The notes under the pieces were generated by a model. That model did not search any database. It was given only the letters and a program-made list of their open reading frames with translations, and was not told the origin of the DNA. This document shows, in pieces, positions 55,922 through 64,000 of a DNA stretch of 64,000 nucleotides; the stretch's first letter is position 1; each line of letters starts with the position of its first letter. Source of the DNA: Azospirillum lipoferum 4B (GTDB lineage: Bacteria > Pseudomonadota > Alphaproteobacteria > Azospirillales > Azospirillaceae); NCBI RefSeq assembly GCF_000283655.1, contig NC_016622.1:694501-758500 (forward strand). Reading direction: 5' to 3'. The position numbers and the translations under genes were made by a program.

Positions 55922-57177
55922 GTTCCATTCGTGTGACGACGTTGCCCAACGGGCTTCGCGTCGCGACCGACACCATGCCCGACGTGCAGTCCGTTTCGCT
56001 CGGCTGCTGGGTCGGGGTTGGTACCCGCAACGAGGCGGCGAGCGTCAACGGCGTCGCCCATCTCGTCGAGCATATGCTGTTCAAGGGCACCCGCCGCCGG
56101 TCGGCCTTCCGCATCTCCGAGGAGATCGAGAATGTCGGCGGCCAGCTGAACGCCTACACCACCCGCGAGCAGACCGCCTATTACGCCAAGGTCCTGCACG
56201 AGGATGCGCCGCTGGCGCTCGATATCCTGTCCGACATGATCCAGCACTCCACGCTGGACGCCGAGGAGTTGGTGCGCGAGCGCACGGTGGTGCTGCAGGA
56301 GATCGGCCAGAGCGCCGACACGCCCGACGACATCATCTTCGACCATTTCCAGTCGACCGCCTATCCGGGGCAGGCCATCGGCCGTCCGGTGCTGGGCTCT
56401 GCCGAGATCGTCGGCGCGCTGCCGCGCGAGGCGCTGGTCGATTACATCGCCGGCCATTACGGCGCCCCCGGCATGGTGCTGAGCGCCGCCGGCCGGATCG
56501 AGCATGACCGCATGGTCGATCTTGCATTCAAGGCCTTCGGCGACCTGCCGAGCGGCGCCCCGCCCAAGCCGGAGCCCGCCAGCTATACCGGCGGCGACTT
56601 CCGCGAGGAGCGCGACCTGGAGCAGATGCACCTCGTGCTCGGCTTCGACGGGGTGGGGGTCCATGATCCCGACTTCTACGCCCATTCGGTGCTCTCCACC
56701 CTGCTGGGCGGCGGCATGTCGTCCCGCCTGTTCCAGGAGGTGCGGGAGAAGCGCGGACTGGTCTATTCCATCTACACCTTCACCGGCGGTTACCATGACG
56801 GCGGCCTGTTCGGCGTCTATGCCGGCACCGGCGAGGACGAGGTGGCGGAACTGATCCCGGTCGTCTGCGACGAGATCGCCAAGGTCGGCGCCGACGTCAC
56901 CGAGGACGAGGTCGCCCGCGCCCGCGCCCAGCTGAAGGCCGGGACGCTGATGGCGCTGGAAAGCTCCATGTCGCGTTGCGAGCAGCTGGGTCAGCAGATC
57001 CTGATCTACGACCGCCCGGTTCCGGTGGAAGAGATCGTGGCGAAGATCGACGGCGTCGACCGCGACGCCGTGGTCAAGGCCACCAGCCGACTGCGTGCCA
57101 GCCGCCCGACCGTCGCCGCTCTCGGCCCGATCGCCAAGCTCGAAAGCTACGACCGCATCGCGGAGCGTCTCGCCTGA
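55918..57177 (+). CDS. M16-family zinc metallopeptidase (processing-peptidase-like)
   Basis: 419 residues. The inverted zinc motif HLVEHMLFKG (HxxEH, about 50-54) with a downstream ERTVVLQEI Glu is intact. Resembles mitochondrial processing peptidase beta and PqqL-type enzymes. Whether it acts alone or with a partner is unclear. It overlaps thrC, and a GNAT gene follows, an order conserved in related genomes. Confidence 0.94.
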   Translation: MSSIRVTTLPNGLRVATDTMPDVQSVSLGCWVGVGTRNEAASVNGVAHLVEHMLFKGTRRRSAFRISEEIENVGGQLNAYTTREQTAYYAKVLHEDAPLALDILSDMIQHSTLDAEELVRERTVVLQEIGQSADTPDDIIFDHFQSTAYPGQAIGRPVLGSAEIVGALPREALVDYIAGHYGAPGMVLSAAGRIEHDRMVDLAFKAFGDLPSGAPPKPEPASYTGGDFREERDLEQMHLVLGFDGVGVHDPDFYAHSVLSTLLGGGMSSRLFQEVREKRGLVYSIYTFTGGYHDGGLFGVYAGTGEDEVAELIPVVCDEIAKVGADVTEDEVARARAQLKAGTLMALESSMSRCEQLGQQILIYDRPVPVEEIVAKIDGVDRDAVVKATSRLRASRPTVAALGPIAKLESYDRIAERLA

Positions 57178-57193
57178 CGATGGCGGCTGCGGT

Positions 57194-57342
57194 GCCCCCT
57201 CCCTCCCACGGCTTCGCCGCGGGTCACTCCCTCCCCCGCCCTCGGTCGGTCGAAGACCGATCCGATCGCAGGAGAGGGGATGTTTGCGATGAGGCGGCAG
57301 TTCCCTCTCCCACCGAAGGTGGGGGAGGGTTAGGGAGGGGGC
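57194..57342. repeat. Two-hairpin intergenic repeat, copy C
   Basis: 149 bp, inverse to copy A at 47789-47933. CCCACC-GAA-GGTGGG and TCGGTC-GAA-GACCGA hairpins; ends GCCCCCTCCCTC and GAGGGTTAGGGAGGGGGC. Confidence 0.85.
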
Positions 57343-57361
57343 CGACCACCCCGGCATTGCG

Positions 57362-57952
57362 ATGATCCGCCTTCTCGGCAGCGGCCTCATCAGCCCGCCC
57401 GCGGTCCGGCTCGACGGTCCGAACTGCTACATCCGGCCGCCGCTGCCGCGCGACTGGCGCGAATGGGCCGACCTCCGCGCCGCCTCGCGCGCCTTCCTCA
57501 CACCCTGGGAGCCGACATGGCCGGCCGACGCCTTGACGCGGGCGGCCTTCGCCCGGCGGCTGCGGCGGCAGGCGCAGGAGTGGCGGGACGATCTCGGCTA
57601 CAGCTTCCTGATCTTCGACCGGGGAACCGACGCCCTGGTCGGCGGGCTCGGCCTGACCAACATCCGGCGCGGCGTGGCCCAGATGGGGACGCTCGGCTAT
57701 TGGGCCGGCCAGCCCTATGCCCGCAACGGCTATGTGTCCGGCGGCACCCGGCTGGTCCTGGAGTTCGCCTTCGGCCAGCTCGGCCTGCACCGGGTCGAGG
57801 CCGCCTGTCTGCCGACCAACCTGCCGAGCCGCGGCCTGCTGGAAAAGGTCGGATTCAGCCACGAAGGCTATGCCCGCGGCTATCTGCGCATCGACGGCGC
57901 ATGGCGCGACCATGTCCTCTACGCGATCCTGCGCGAGGAGTGGAAGGGCTGA
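57362..57952 (+). CDS. RimJ-type GNAT N-acetyltransferase
   Basis: 196 residues. The GNAT fold is seen in YSFLIFDRGTDALVGGLGL, the acetyl-CoA loop GYWAGQPYARNGYVSGGTRL (about 118-137) and RVEAACLPTNLPSRGLLEKVGF (about 145-166), ending in HVLYAILREEW. It resembles RimJ, which acetylates the N-terminus of ribosomal protein S5. The exact substrate is inferred. Confidence 0.88.
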   Translation: MIRLLGSGLISPPAVRLDGPNCYIRPPLPRDWREWADLRAASRAFLTPWEPTWPADALTRAAFARRLRRQAQEWRDDLGYSFLIFDRGTDALVGGLGLTNIRRGVAQMGTLGYWAGQPYARNGYVSGGTRLVLEFAFGQLGLHRVEAACLPTNLPSRGLLEKVGFSHEGYARGYLRIDGAWRDHVLYAILREEWKG

Positions 57953-57964
57953 GTCCTCCGGCCC

Positions 57965-59359
57965 TTAGCGCTGGTCCAGCTTGATCTCGATCCGGCGGTT
58001 CTTCGCCAGCGCCTCGTCCGACGTGCCGGGATCGATGGGCTGGAATTCGCCGAAGGCTGCGGCTGCGAGCCGTTCCGCCGGAATGCCCTGATCGACCAGG
58101 AACTTCACCACCGACAGCGCGCGTGCCGAGGACAATTCCCAGTTGGAGGCGAACTGGAAGCGCACCGGCTTGATGTCGGTGTGGCCGTCCACCCGCAGGA
58201 CCCAGTTGATGTCGGACGGAATCGCCTTGCCGATCTCGATCAGCGTGCGGGCGAGATCGGCCAACCGCTGCTTGCCGGCCTCCTCAAGGGTTGCCGAGCC
58301 CGACGGGAACAGCAGCTCCGACTGGAAGACGAAACGGTCGCCGACAATCCGCACATCCGGCCGGTTGCCCAGCGCCTCGCGGACCCGGCCGAAGAACTCC
58401 GACCGGTAGCGGGCGAGGTCCTGAACCTTGGCGGCGAGTGCCTGATTGAGCCGGGCGCCCAATTCCGCGATCTGCACCTTCTGCTCGGCCGAGGCCTTCT
58501 CCGATACCTCCAGCGCCGCCCCGATGCGGGCGAGCTGTTCGCGGAGCGCCAGAAGCTGCTGGTTCAGCAGGTCGATCTGCTGCTTGCTTCGCGTACCCTC
58601 GGCCTGCTCGCCGGTCAGTGAGGCCATCAGATCGCGGATGCGGATGTCGCGCTGCTCCAGATCCTTCTGGGCCTGGGTCCGGCTGTCGGTCAGCTGCGAT
58701 TCGAGCGACTTCAGCCGGATGTCGCGCTGGTCGATCTCCTTCTGTGCCAGCATCGTCTTCTCGGCGGCAGAGGCCAGTTCCGACTCCAGAGCCTTCGCCC
58801 GGTCGCGGGTGGTGCCGAGTTCCGCCAGCAGGGCCTGACGCTGCTGTTCGGTCAGCTTGGCAGTGGCAGCGGCGGCGGCCAGTTCGCCTTCCAGCTTCTG
58901 CCGGGCGTCGCGCAGGGCCTTGATGTCGGCCTGCAGGCTGAGGATTTCCTTCAGCTTCAGGTCCAGCGTCTCGCGGTCGACACGGACGTTGCGCTGCAAT
59001 TCCTCCAGCGTGCGGGCGGTGCGGTCGCGGTCCTCCTGCAACTGGCTCAGCGACAGGGTCATGTCGTCGCGCGCGGCGACGGAGGTCTGAAGCTCGGTCG
59101 ACAGCTGGGTGATGTTGACGCGGAGATCGGCGTTCGCCTCCCGCTCCATCGCCAGCAGGTCGTTCATTTCCGCGATCTTGCGGTTGAGGACGGTCAGCTG
59201 CTCGTCACGGCCGGTCAGCGCGGTGGCGAGGTAGAACTGGGTGACGATGAAGACCATCAGCAGGAAGATGACGACCATCACCAGGGACGACAGGGCGTCG
59301 ACCCAGCCGGGCCAGGCGCTGGCGTCGCGATGGCCGTTGCGGCGGCTGATGCTGGCCAT
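57965..59359 (-). CDS. MotB/OmpA-like stator protein with long periplasmic coiled coil
   Basis: 464 residues. A short cytoplasmic N-terminus with Asp21 at the start of one membrane helix (VDALSSLVMVVIFLLMVFIV), as the proton-carrying Asp of MotB/ExbD. A very long coiled coil (about 50-310) follows, then an OmpA-like peptidoglycan-binding domain (about 335-464) with LRVDGHTD, SNWELSSARALSVVKFL and NRRIEIKL. It should couple an ion gradient to a force on the envelope. Encoded after a MotA-like gene with 36 nt between them. Not a flagellar motor gene by context. Confidence 0.85.
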   Translation of the reverse strand: MASISRRNGHRDASAWPGWVDALSSLVMVVIFLLMVFIVTQFYLATALTGRDEQLTVLNRKIAEMNDLLAMEREANADLRVNITQLSTELQTSVAARDDMTLSLSQLQEDRDRTARTLEELQRNVRVDRETLDLKLKEILSLQADIKALRDARQKLEGELAAAAATAKLTEQQRQALLAELGTTRDRAKALESELASAAEKTMLAQKEIDQRDIRLKSLESQLTDSRTQAQKDLEQRDIRIRDLMASLTGEQAEGTRSKQQIDLLNQQLLALREQLARIGAALEVSEKASAEQKVQIAELGARLNQALAAKVQDLARYRSEFFGRVREALGNRPDVRIVGDRFVFQSELLFPSGSATLEEAGKQRLADLARTLIEIGKAIPSDINWVLRVDGHTDIKPVRFQFASNWELSSARALSVVKFLVDQGIPAERLAAAAFGEFQPIDPGTSDEALAKNRRIEIKLDQR

Positions 59360-59395
59360 GGATGCTCCCGGCGTTTGCCTTGGGTGTTCTGGGTG

Positions 59396-60589
59396 TCAGC
59401 GTTGCTGCTGGTCGGCTTCTTCGGCCAATGCGGCGATGGTGCGGGCCAGCAGCTTGATCTCGCTGCGGATCTCCTGCACCGCCTGGACGCGGCCGTTGGA
59501 GGATTCCTCGACGATGCGGGCGAGATAGATGTCCATGTTGCGCAGATGCTGGCGCGAGGCGTCGTCGAAACCGCCGCCCGCACTCTCCGCCAGCCGGTCG
59601 AGCAGGCTCCTCACCTCCAGCTGGTTCTCGCCCAGCCGCAGGAGAAGCTGCTGTTCCGCCCGCATATGGTCGGTGAGGCTCGACAGCCGCTCGGTCAGCG
59701 CCATCAGGTTGGCGTTGGCGGCGCGCCGGCCTTCCTCGGCGGTGGCGACGGTGCGCTGCAGGGAGTCGAGATTCTCCGCGGTTTGCTCCAGCAGGGCGGT
59801 CAGATAAGCGGAGGCGGCATGATCGCCCGATTCGAGCCCGCCCGCCGCACCGCTCGACAGCCGGGTGGCGCTGGACAGCCAGTCCTCCAGATCCTGGAAG
59901 AAGCGGTTGTGGGCCTGGCTGGCCTGGAGTTCGAGGAAGCCCAGAACCAGCGACCCGGCGAGGCCGAACAGCGAGGAGGAGAAGGCCGTCCCCATGCCGA
60001 CCAGCGGCGCTTCCAACCCCTGCTGCAGATGGGAGAACATGGTGCCGACGTCGCCGCCCTGCACCGACAGGCTGCCGATGACGCCGCCGACCGACTGAAC
60101 CGTGTGCAGCAGGCCCCAGAAGGTGCCGAGCAGGCCGAGGAAGATCAGCAGGCCGATCAGGTAGCGCGACAGCTCCCGCGATTCGTCCAGCCGCGAGGCG
60201 ATGCCGTCCAGCAGCGAGCGCATCGACAGCGCCGACAGGGTCAGCCGGCCGCGCCGTTCGCCCAGCATGCGGGCCATCGGGGCCAGCAGCACCGGCTCCT
60301 GCAGCGAGGCGGGGGCGACGCCGCTCTGATACTGCTCCAGCCACGCCACCTCGGGGCGCAGCATCAGGACCTGACGGAAGATGAAGGCAATGCCGGCCAG
60401 CAGCGTCGCCAGGATGACGCCGTTCAGCGGCGCGTTGTTGAGGAAGGCGGCGCGCAAGGCTGGGAACAGCAGTCCGCACACGGCACCGACCACCACCAGG
60501 AACAGGATCATCCGGGTCAGGAACCGCTCCGGGCGTGTCATGAGGGAGGATACCTCCAGCGGTCGGGTCGACGGGGTCGTGGCGGTCAT
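59396..60589 (-). CDS. MotA/TolQ/ExbB-like ion-channel subunit
   Basis: 397 residues. Four membrane helices: about 27-45, 57-73, 143-160 and 198-220. The MotA/TolQ/ExbB signature is seen in LGLLGTFWGLLHTVQ and LVGMGTAFSSSLFGLAGS. The C-terminal cytoplasmic tail (about 225-397) is coiled coil (TALLEQTAENLDSL, LRLGENQLEVRSLLDRL). It should form a pentamer around a MotB-like dimer encoded next. The target of the motor is unknown. Confidence 0.88.
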   Translation of the reverse strand: MTATTPSTRPLEVSSLMTRPERFLTRMILFLVVVGAVCGLLFPALRAAFLNNAPLNGVILATLLAGIAFIFRQVLMLRPEVAWLEQYQSGVAPASLQEPVLLAPMARMLGERRGRLTLSALSMRSLLDGIASRLDESRELSRYLIGLLIFLGLLGTFWGLLHTVQSVGGVIGSLSVQGGDVGTMFSHLQQGLEAPLVGMGTAFSSSLFGLAGSLVLGFLELQASQAHNRFFQDLEDWLSSATRLSSGAAGGLESGDHAASAYLTALLEQTAENLDSLQRTVATAEEGRRAANANLMALTERLSSLTDHMRAEQQLLLRLGENQLEVRSLLDRLAESAGGGFDDASRQHLRNMDIYLARIVEESSNGRVQAVQEIRSEIKLLARTIAALAEEADQQQR

Positions 60590-60649
60590 GATGCTCCGAA
60601 GGGGTGTTCCGGTCAGACCTTGCCCAGGGATGGGCCCACGGGTGGAGCG

Positions 60650-61417
60650 CTATTCGTTCAAGAAGACAACATCGATCCGGTCCGGCGTTCCGCCCGTCTC
60701 GTCGAGGCCCAGTGCGCGGACATCGACCCGGCTGCTGCGGATGCCGAAGGCGGTCAGCCGCTCCCGCAGGGCCAGCGCCCGGGCGAGCGAGCGCTGCCGC
60801 GCCTCCCGCGCCGTGTCCGCGGTGCCGCTGGCGTAGGAGCGCAGCTGCAGACGGGCGGTGTCGCTGGCGCGCAGCCGTTCGACGATCCGGTCGACCGTGG
60901 CGTCCGCGGTATCCGGCAGATTGGTGGTGTCGGCCGGGAACACAAGGCTCAAAACGCTCGAAGGTGGCAGCGTCGCCGCAGGGGGTGCCGCTTCCGGGGG
61001 AGGGGGCAATGCCGCGGTGTCGGTCCGCGGGGTCGCCGGCTCCGGTCCGGCCGTCGGCGCAGGCACTGCCTGCGGTGGCGCGGTGGCGATAGCCGGAGCG
61101 GACGGCGCTTCCGGCCGCGAGGCCGGCGGCTGCGCCGGGCCTTCGGTCATCTCCGGTGGGGGCGGCGCTTCCAGCGGTTGCGGCAGCACGAGGCGCGGCG
61201 GCGCCTTGACGGCCGGCGGGGTGCGCAGGTTGGGGCGCGGAGGCACGGACAGCGGAACGGCGTTTTCCAGAGTCAGCCCGGTGGCGACCTGTGCATTCGC
61301 CGGAGCGGCGTTTGCCGGAGCCGCGGCCGACAGGGCGGCTGGATGCAGCGCCCAGGCCACGCACAGCGCGGCGGCGACGGCACGGTGTCTGCGGTCGGCG
61401 TGTCCCCAGCGGCCCAA
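60650..61417 (-). CDS. Secreted Pro-rich protein with OmpA-like C-terminus
   Basis: About 255 residues. Signal peptide (RRHRAVAAALCVAWALHPAALSA), then a Pro/Ala-rich linker (about 50-150), then an OmpA-like fold (about 155-255) with LVFPADTTNLPDTADATVD and QRSLARALALRERLTAFGI. The peptidoglycan-anchoring Asp of OmpA domains is replaced (SYASGTAD), so binding may be weak. Start is a TTG at 61417; GTG at 61471 is an alternative. It precedes the MotA/MotB-like genes by 60 nt. Confidence 0.7.
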   Translation of the reverse strand: MGRWGHADRRHRAVAAALCVAWALHPAALSAAAPANAAPANAQVATGLTLENAVPLSVPPRPNLRTPPAVKAPPRLVLPQPLEAPPPPEMTEGPAQPPASRPEAPSAPAIATAPPQAVPAPTAGPEPATPRTDTAALPPPPEAAPPAATLPPSSVLSLVFPADTTNLPDTADATVDRIVERLRASDTARLQLRSYASGTADTAREARQRSLARALALRERLTAFGIRSSRVDVRALGLDETGGTPDRIDVVFLNE

Positions 61418-61545
61418 AACGATGCGTCCCGTTAAACCCTTGTCGTGCAAACCATAACCTATCGATCGCACCAGCGACAACCGCTCATCCGTCCCGCCCC
61501 GGTGCGGGGCAGGGCGGGTGGGCTTGGCCGGAGCTGGCGAGGGGC

Positions 61546-62343
61546 TCAGCCCTTGGCGGACTTCAGCAGGCGGGCGACCGGGACCTGGAGATGGCTGTTG
61601 GTGGCCAGCACGTTGCCGGTGAAGACCGGATTGCGGCCGCCCTCGATCTCGCCGACGAAGCCGCCGGCCTCGGTGACCATCAGCACGCCGGCTGCACAGT
61701 CCCACGGAGCCAGCCCGCGCTCCCAATAGGCGTCGAAACGGCCGGCGGCGGTGTAGGCGAGGTCGAGCGAGGCGGCGCCGAAGCGGCGGATGCCCGCGAC
61801 CTCCTTCATCACCGCCTCCTGCTCCTTCAGGAAGCCGGCATGGTCGCCGCGGCCCTTGAAGGGGATGCCGGTGGCCAGAACGCAGTCTTCCAGCCGGCGG
61901 CGTTCGGACACGCGCAGGCGGGTGTGGTTGACGAAGGCGCCGGCGCCCTTCTCGGCCCAGAACAGCTGGTCGCCGATGGGAGCGTAGATGACGCCGGCGA
62001 CGATCTCGCCGTTGCGCTCTGCGGCGATGGAGATCGCCCAGTGCGGCAGGCCGTGTAGGAAGTTGGTGGTGCCGTCGAGCGGGTCGACGATCCAGCGCGC
62101 CTCGGCGTCGCTGCCCTTGGACGCGCCGCTCTCCTCCATCAGGAAGCCGAATTCGGGACGCCCCTTCTGCAGCTCCTCGCGCAGGGTGCGTTCGGCCTTC
62201 AGGTCGGCGGCGGACACGAAGTCGGCCGGCCCCTTGCGCGACACCTGGAGGTGTTCGACCTCGCCGAAGTCGCGGACGAGACCCCGGGCAGCCTTTTCGG
62301 CGGCGCGGACCATGACGTTGATGAGAGCGGAGCGGGTGGCCAT
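61546..62343 (-). CDS. suhB: Inositol monophosphatase family protein
   Basis: 265 residues. FIG superfamily motifs: SAADLKAERTL, the metal-binding EES (FLMEESG) and DPLDGTTNFLHG (about 87-98), with WDCAAGVLMVTEAGG (about 208-222) near the C-terminus. It hydrolyses inositol monophosphate or related substrates; bacterial SuhB also works in rRNA antitermination. Confidence 0.94.
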   Translation of the reverse strand: MATRSALINVMVRAAEKAARGLVRDFGEVEHLQVSRKGPADFVSAADLKAERTLREELQKGRPEFGFLMEESGASKGSDAEARWIVDPLDGTTNFLHGLPHWAISIAAERNGEIVAGVIYAPIGDQLFWAEKGAGAFVNHTRLRVSERRRLEDCVLATGIPFKGRGDHAGFLKEQEAVMKEVAGIRRFGAASLDLAYTAAGRFDAYWERGLAPWDCAAGVLMVTEAGGFVGEIEGGRNPVFTGNVLATNSHLQVPVARLLKSAKG

Positions 62344-62370
62344 GGGTGTTGGTGTACCGTTTTATGCAGG

Positions 62371-62416
62371 AACCAGAAAACAATACACCGGCCTCCGCGC
62401 TTGGCGAAGACCGGTG
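62371..62416 (-). terminator. Terminator of efp
   Basis: On the minus strand, CACCGG pairs with CCGGTG with inner GC stem, followed by TATTGTTTTCTGG. Confidence 0.75.
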
Positions 62417-62440
62417 ATGGCAGGACGGACCTGGGAAGGA

Positions 62441-63007
62441 TCAGTCCTTCGCGCGCTCGACATACTCGCCGGTGGCGGTGTCGACGACGACGCGGGTCCC
62501 GGCCTCGATGTGCGGCGGAACCAGGATCGACACGCCGTTCTCCAGCTTGGCCGGCTTGTAGGAGGAAGAGGCCGTCTGGCCCTTCACCACCGGGTCGGAC
62601 TCGGTGATCGTCAGCGTGACCTTGCCGGGGATCTCGACGCCCAGCGGCGAGCCTTCATGGCTCTGCACCGTGACTTCCATGCCGTCCTGCAGGAAGACGG
62701 CCGGGTCGCCGATGATGTCGCGCGGGATCGCGACCTGCTCGAAGCTTTCCTTGTCCATGAAGGTGAAGCTGTCACCTTCGGCGAAGAGGAAGGTCATCTC
62801 ATGCTCGTCCAGGCGAGCGCGCTCAACGGTTTCCTGGGTGCGGAACCGCTCGGTCGACTTGTTGCCGGTGCGAACGTCCTTCATTTCCAGCTGGATGAAG
62901 GCGCCGCCCTTGCCAGGCTGCACGATGGCGGTTTTGGTGATGACCCAGAGCTTACCGTTGTGCTCCAGCACATGGCCGGGGCGCATCGTGTTGGCATTGA
63001 CCTTCAT
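62441..63007 (-). CDS. efp: Elongation factor P
   Basis: 188 residues, the standard three-domain EF-P. The modification loop VQPGKGGAF carries Lys near residue 33-34, the residue lysylated by EpmA. It eases peptide-bond formation at polyproline stretches. The divergent gene at 63411 is epmA, so target and modifier share this locus. Confidence 0.96.
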   Translation of the reverse strand: MKVNANTMRPGHVLEHNGKLWVITKTAIVQPGKGGAFIQLEMKDVRTGNKSTERFRTQETVERARLDEHEMTFLFAEGDSFTFMDKESFEQVAIPRDIIGDPAVFLQDGMEVTVQSHEGSPLGVEIPGKVTLTITESDPVVKGQTASSSYKPAKLENGVSILVPPHIEAGTRVVVDTATGEYVERAKD

Positions 63008-63410
63008 GGCGTACTCGTGAATTCCAGAATCAGGGCGGCGCGGACCCTACCAGCTTGACCGCCCATAGGCAACGGCGCGGAACGGTAAACAGGCGCGATC
63101 CGCGACGCGGGCGGACGATTCTTTGGCGAATCGGCGTCTGCTTCTTGGAATCGCTCCAGGAGTGGAACGTTTGAAACAATTTCCCGGCCCCTGTTCACTG
63201 TTCCATCCGCACCTGTCCGCAGATCGGCCGCAGATCGGCAGCCGGTCCGGCAAGAGTAGCACGGGGCCTTGCCCGGCGATAAGCGCGCGCAGCAAAACCG
63301 GCCGCCCGGTGTGATGCCGCTGTGACCGATGCCGACCCGGCTTGAGTACGCCGCCCGTGGGTGTTCTGATGCGCCGGCACCCCTTTCGACTTTGCAGAAG
63401 AGCGCGCCGC
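63008..63410. other. 403-bp divergent intergenic region, efp / epmA
   Basis: No gene is supported. It contains a tandem 11-bp repeat, CGCAGATCGGC twice near 63219-63240, and should carry both promoters. Confidence 0.5.
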
Positions 63411-64000
63411 ATGCCCGCCAACCGATCCCCCGAGCTTCCTCCCTGGCATCCCGAGGCGCTGGCCCGACGCCGGCCCTATCTGGCGGCGCGCAGCCGGGTG
63501 CTGAACGCCGTCCGCCGCGTGTTCGAGGAGCTTGCCTTCGTCGAGGTGGACACGCCCGCCCTGCAGGTGTCGCCGGGGATGGAACCGCATCTCCAGGCTT
63601 TCGCCACTGAACTGCAGGGTCCTCATCCGGACGACCGCCGGCCGCTCTACCTGCACACCAGCCCGGAATTCGCCATGAAGAAGCTGCTGGTCGCGGGCGT
63701 GCCGCGGCTTTGGCAGCTGGCGCATGTCTACCGCAACGGCGAAAGGTCGGGCACCCACGCGCCGGAATTCTCGATGCTGGAATGGTATCGCGCGGGCGAC
63801 GGCTACCGCACCCTGATCGAGGATTGCCAGCTGCTGTTGCAGGCCGGGGCGGAAGCGGGCGGGCGGCGGAGCTTCACGTTCCGCGGCATGACCTGCGATC
63901 CCTTCGGCACCTGGCGGGTGCTGACCGTGCCGGACGCCTTTCAGGAATACGCCGGCATCGACCTGATGGCGACCTATGACGGCAGCCACGATCCCGACCC
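63411..64000 (+). CDS. epmA: EF-P--lysine lysyltransferase EpmA (partial, runs off the right edge)
   Basis: The first 196 residues of a class II lysyl-tRNA-synthetase-like protein without the anticodon-binding domain. It shows RSRVLNAVRRVFEELAFVEVDTPALQ, LYLHTSPEFAMKKLLVAG and VYRNGERSGTHAPEFSMLEWY (motif 2). It attaches beta-lysine to EF-P in gamma-proteobacteria. ATG at 63411, only the N-terminal half is in the window. Confidence 0.93.
   Translation, partial: MPANRSPELPPWHPEALARRRPYLAARSRVLNAVRRVFEELAFVEVDTPALQVSPGMEPHLQAFATELQGPHPDDRRPLYLHTSPEFAMKKLLVAGVPRLWQLAHVYRNGERSGTHAPEFSMLEWYRAGDGYRTLIEDCQLLLQAGAEAGGRRSFTFRGMTCDPFGTWRVLTVPDAFQEYAGIDLMATYDGSHDPD

Noticed and set aside
57965-60589. 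Zorya-type defence system (ZorA/ZorB)
   Set aside because: The MotA/MotB-like pair recalls ZorAB, but no helicase or nuclease partner follows, and neighbours are housekeeping genes.
57965-60589. Flagellar stator motA/motB
   Set aside because: No flagellar genes are near, and the long periplasmic coil is not MotB-like.

Overview
The window is GC-rich chromosomal DNA of an alphaproteobacterium, most likely Azospirillum or a close Rhodospirillales relative. This is inferred from protein families, codon use and gene-order habits (ArsR-methyltransferase/metF/metH, a cysNC fusion with DUF2849/cysI/DUF934, thrC/M16 peptidase/GNAT, dctPQM with a FixJ-type regulator); no 16S rRNA gene is present. It is mostly housekeeping and metabolic DNA with small accessory patches: two AT-rich orphan genes, three toxin-antitoxin-like pairs and two families of intergenic palindromic repeats.

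Layout. 0-1.2 kb: start of an acetoin-catabolism operon (acoX, then acoA off the left edge) behind a near-perfect sigma-54 promoter with upstream inverted repeats. 1.5-9.1 kb: a GlcD/D-lactate-dehydrogenase-type flavoenzyme, a small secreted protein, an AT-rich orphan, a UPF0178 protein, ettA, a secreted cupin and a stress operon (45-residue membrane protein plus a DUF2382 protein) with an EcfG-type promoter. 9.2-12.6 kb: a pentapeptide-repeat protein ending in a PilZ domain, then mlaC and mlaA. 12.9-19.5 kb: methionine/SAM-cycle locus (SahR-like regulator, metF, metH) interrupted by a DUF29 gene and an AT-rich orphan. 19.5-25.9 kb: MNT/HEPN pair, thioesterase, secreted pentapeptide protein, diguanylate cyclase, nitronate monooxygenase-like enzyme, MFS carrier and an MqsR/MqsA pair whose antitoxin has no cysteine.

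25.9-32.8 kb: two divergent sulfate-assimilation operons (cysH-cysD-cysNC to the left; siroheme-synthase-like gene, DUF2849, cysI, DUF934 to the right). 32.9-37.7 kb: an RTX protein, a DUF882 peptidase-like protein and a third pentapeptide protein, with long inverted repeats between them. 37.7-45.6 kb: two sensor kinases and a FixJ-type regulator divergent from a dctPQM TRAP transporter. 45.7-51.9 kb: a molybdopterin oxidoreductase, recJ, tRNA-Glu, a RelE/HigA-like pair and dusA. 52-64 kb: a chemotaxis receptor, thrC, an M16 peptidase, a GNAT acetyltransferase, an uncharacterised MotA/MotB-like ion-driven cassette with an OmpA-like partner, suhB, and efp divergent from epmA, the predicted EF-P lysylation enzyme (cut by the right edge).

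The most promising less-described items are the three-gene MotA/MotB/OmpA-like cassette (57.9-61.4 kb), the pentapeptide-PilZ fusion, the DUF2382 gene with a strong internal start, the Cys-free MqsA, and a roughly 147-bp two-hairpin intergenic repeat with compensatory stem changes. No CRISPR array, prophage or IS element was seen.
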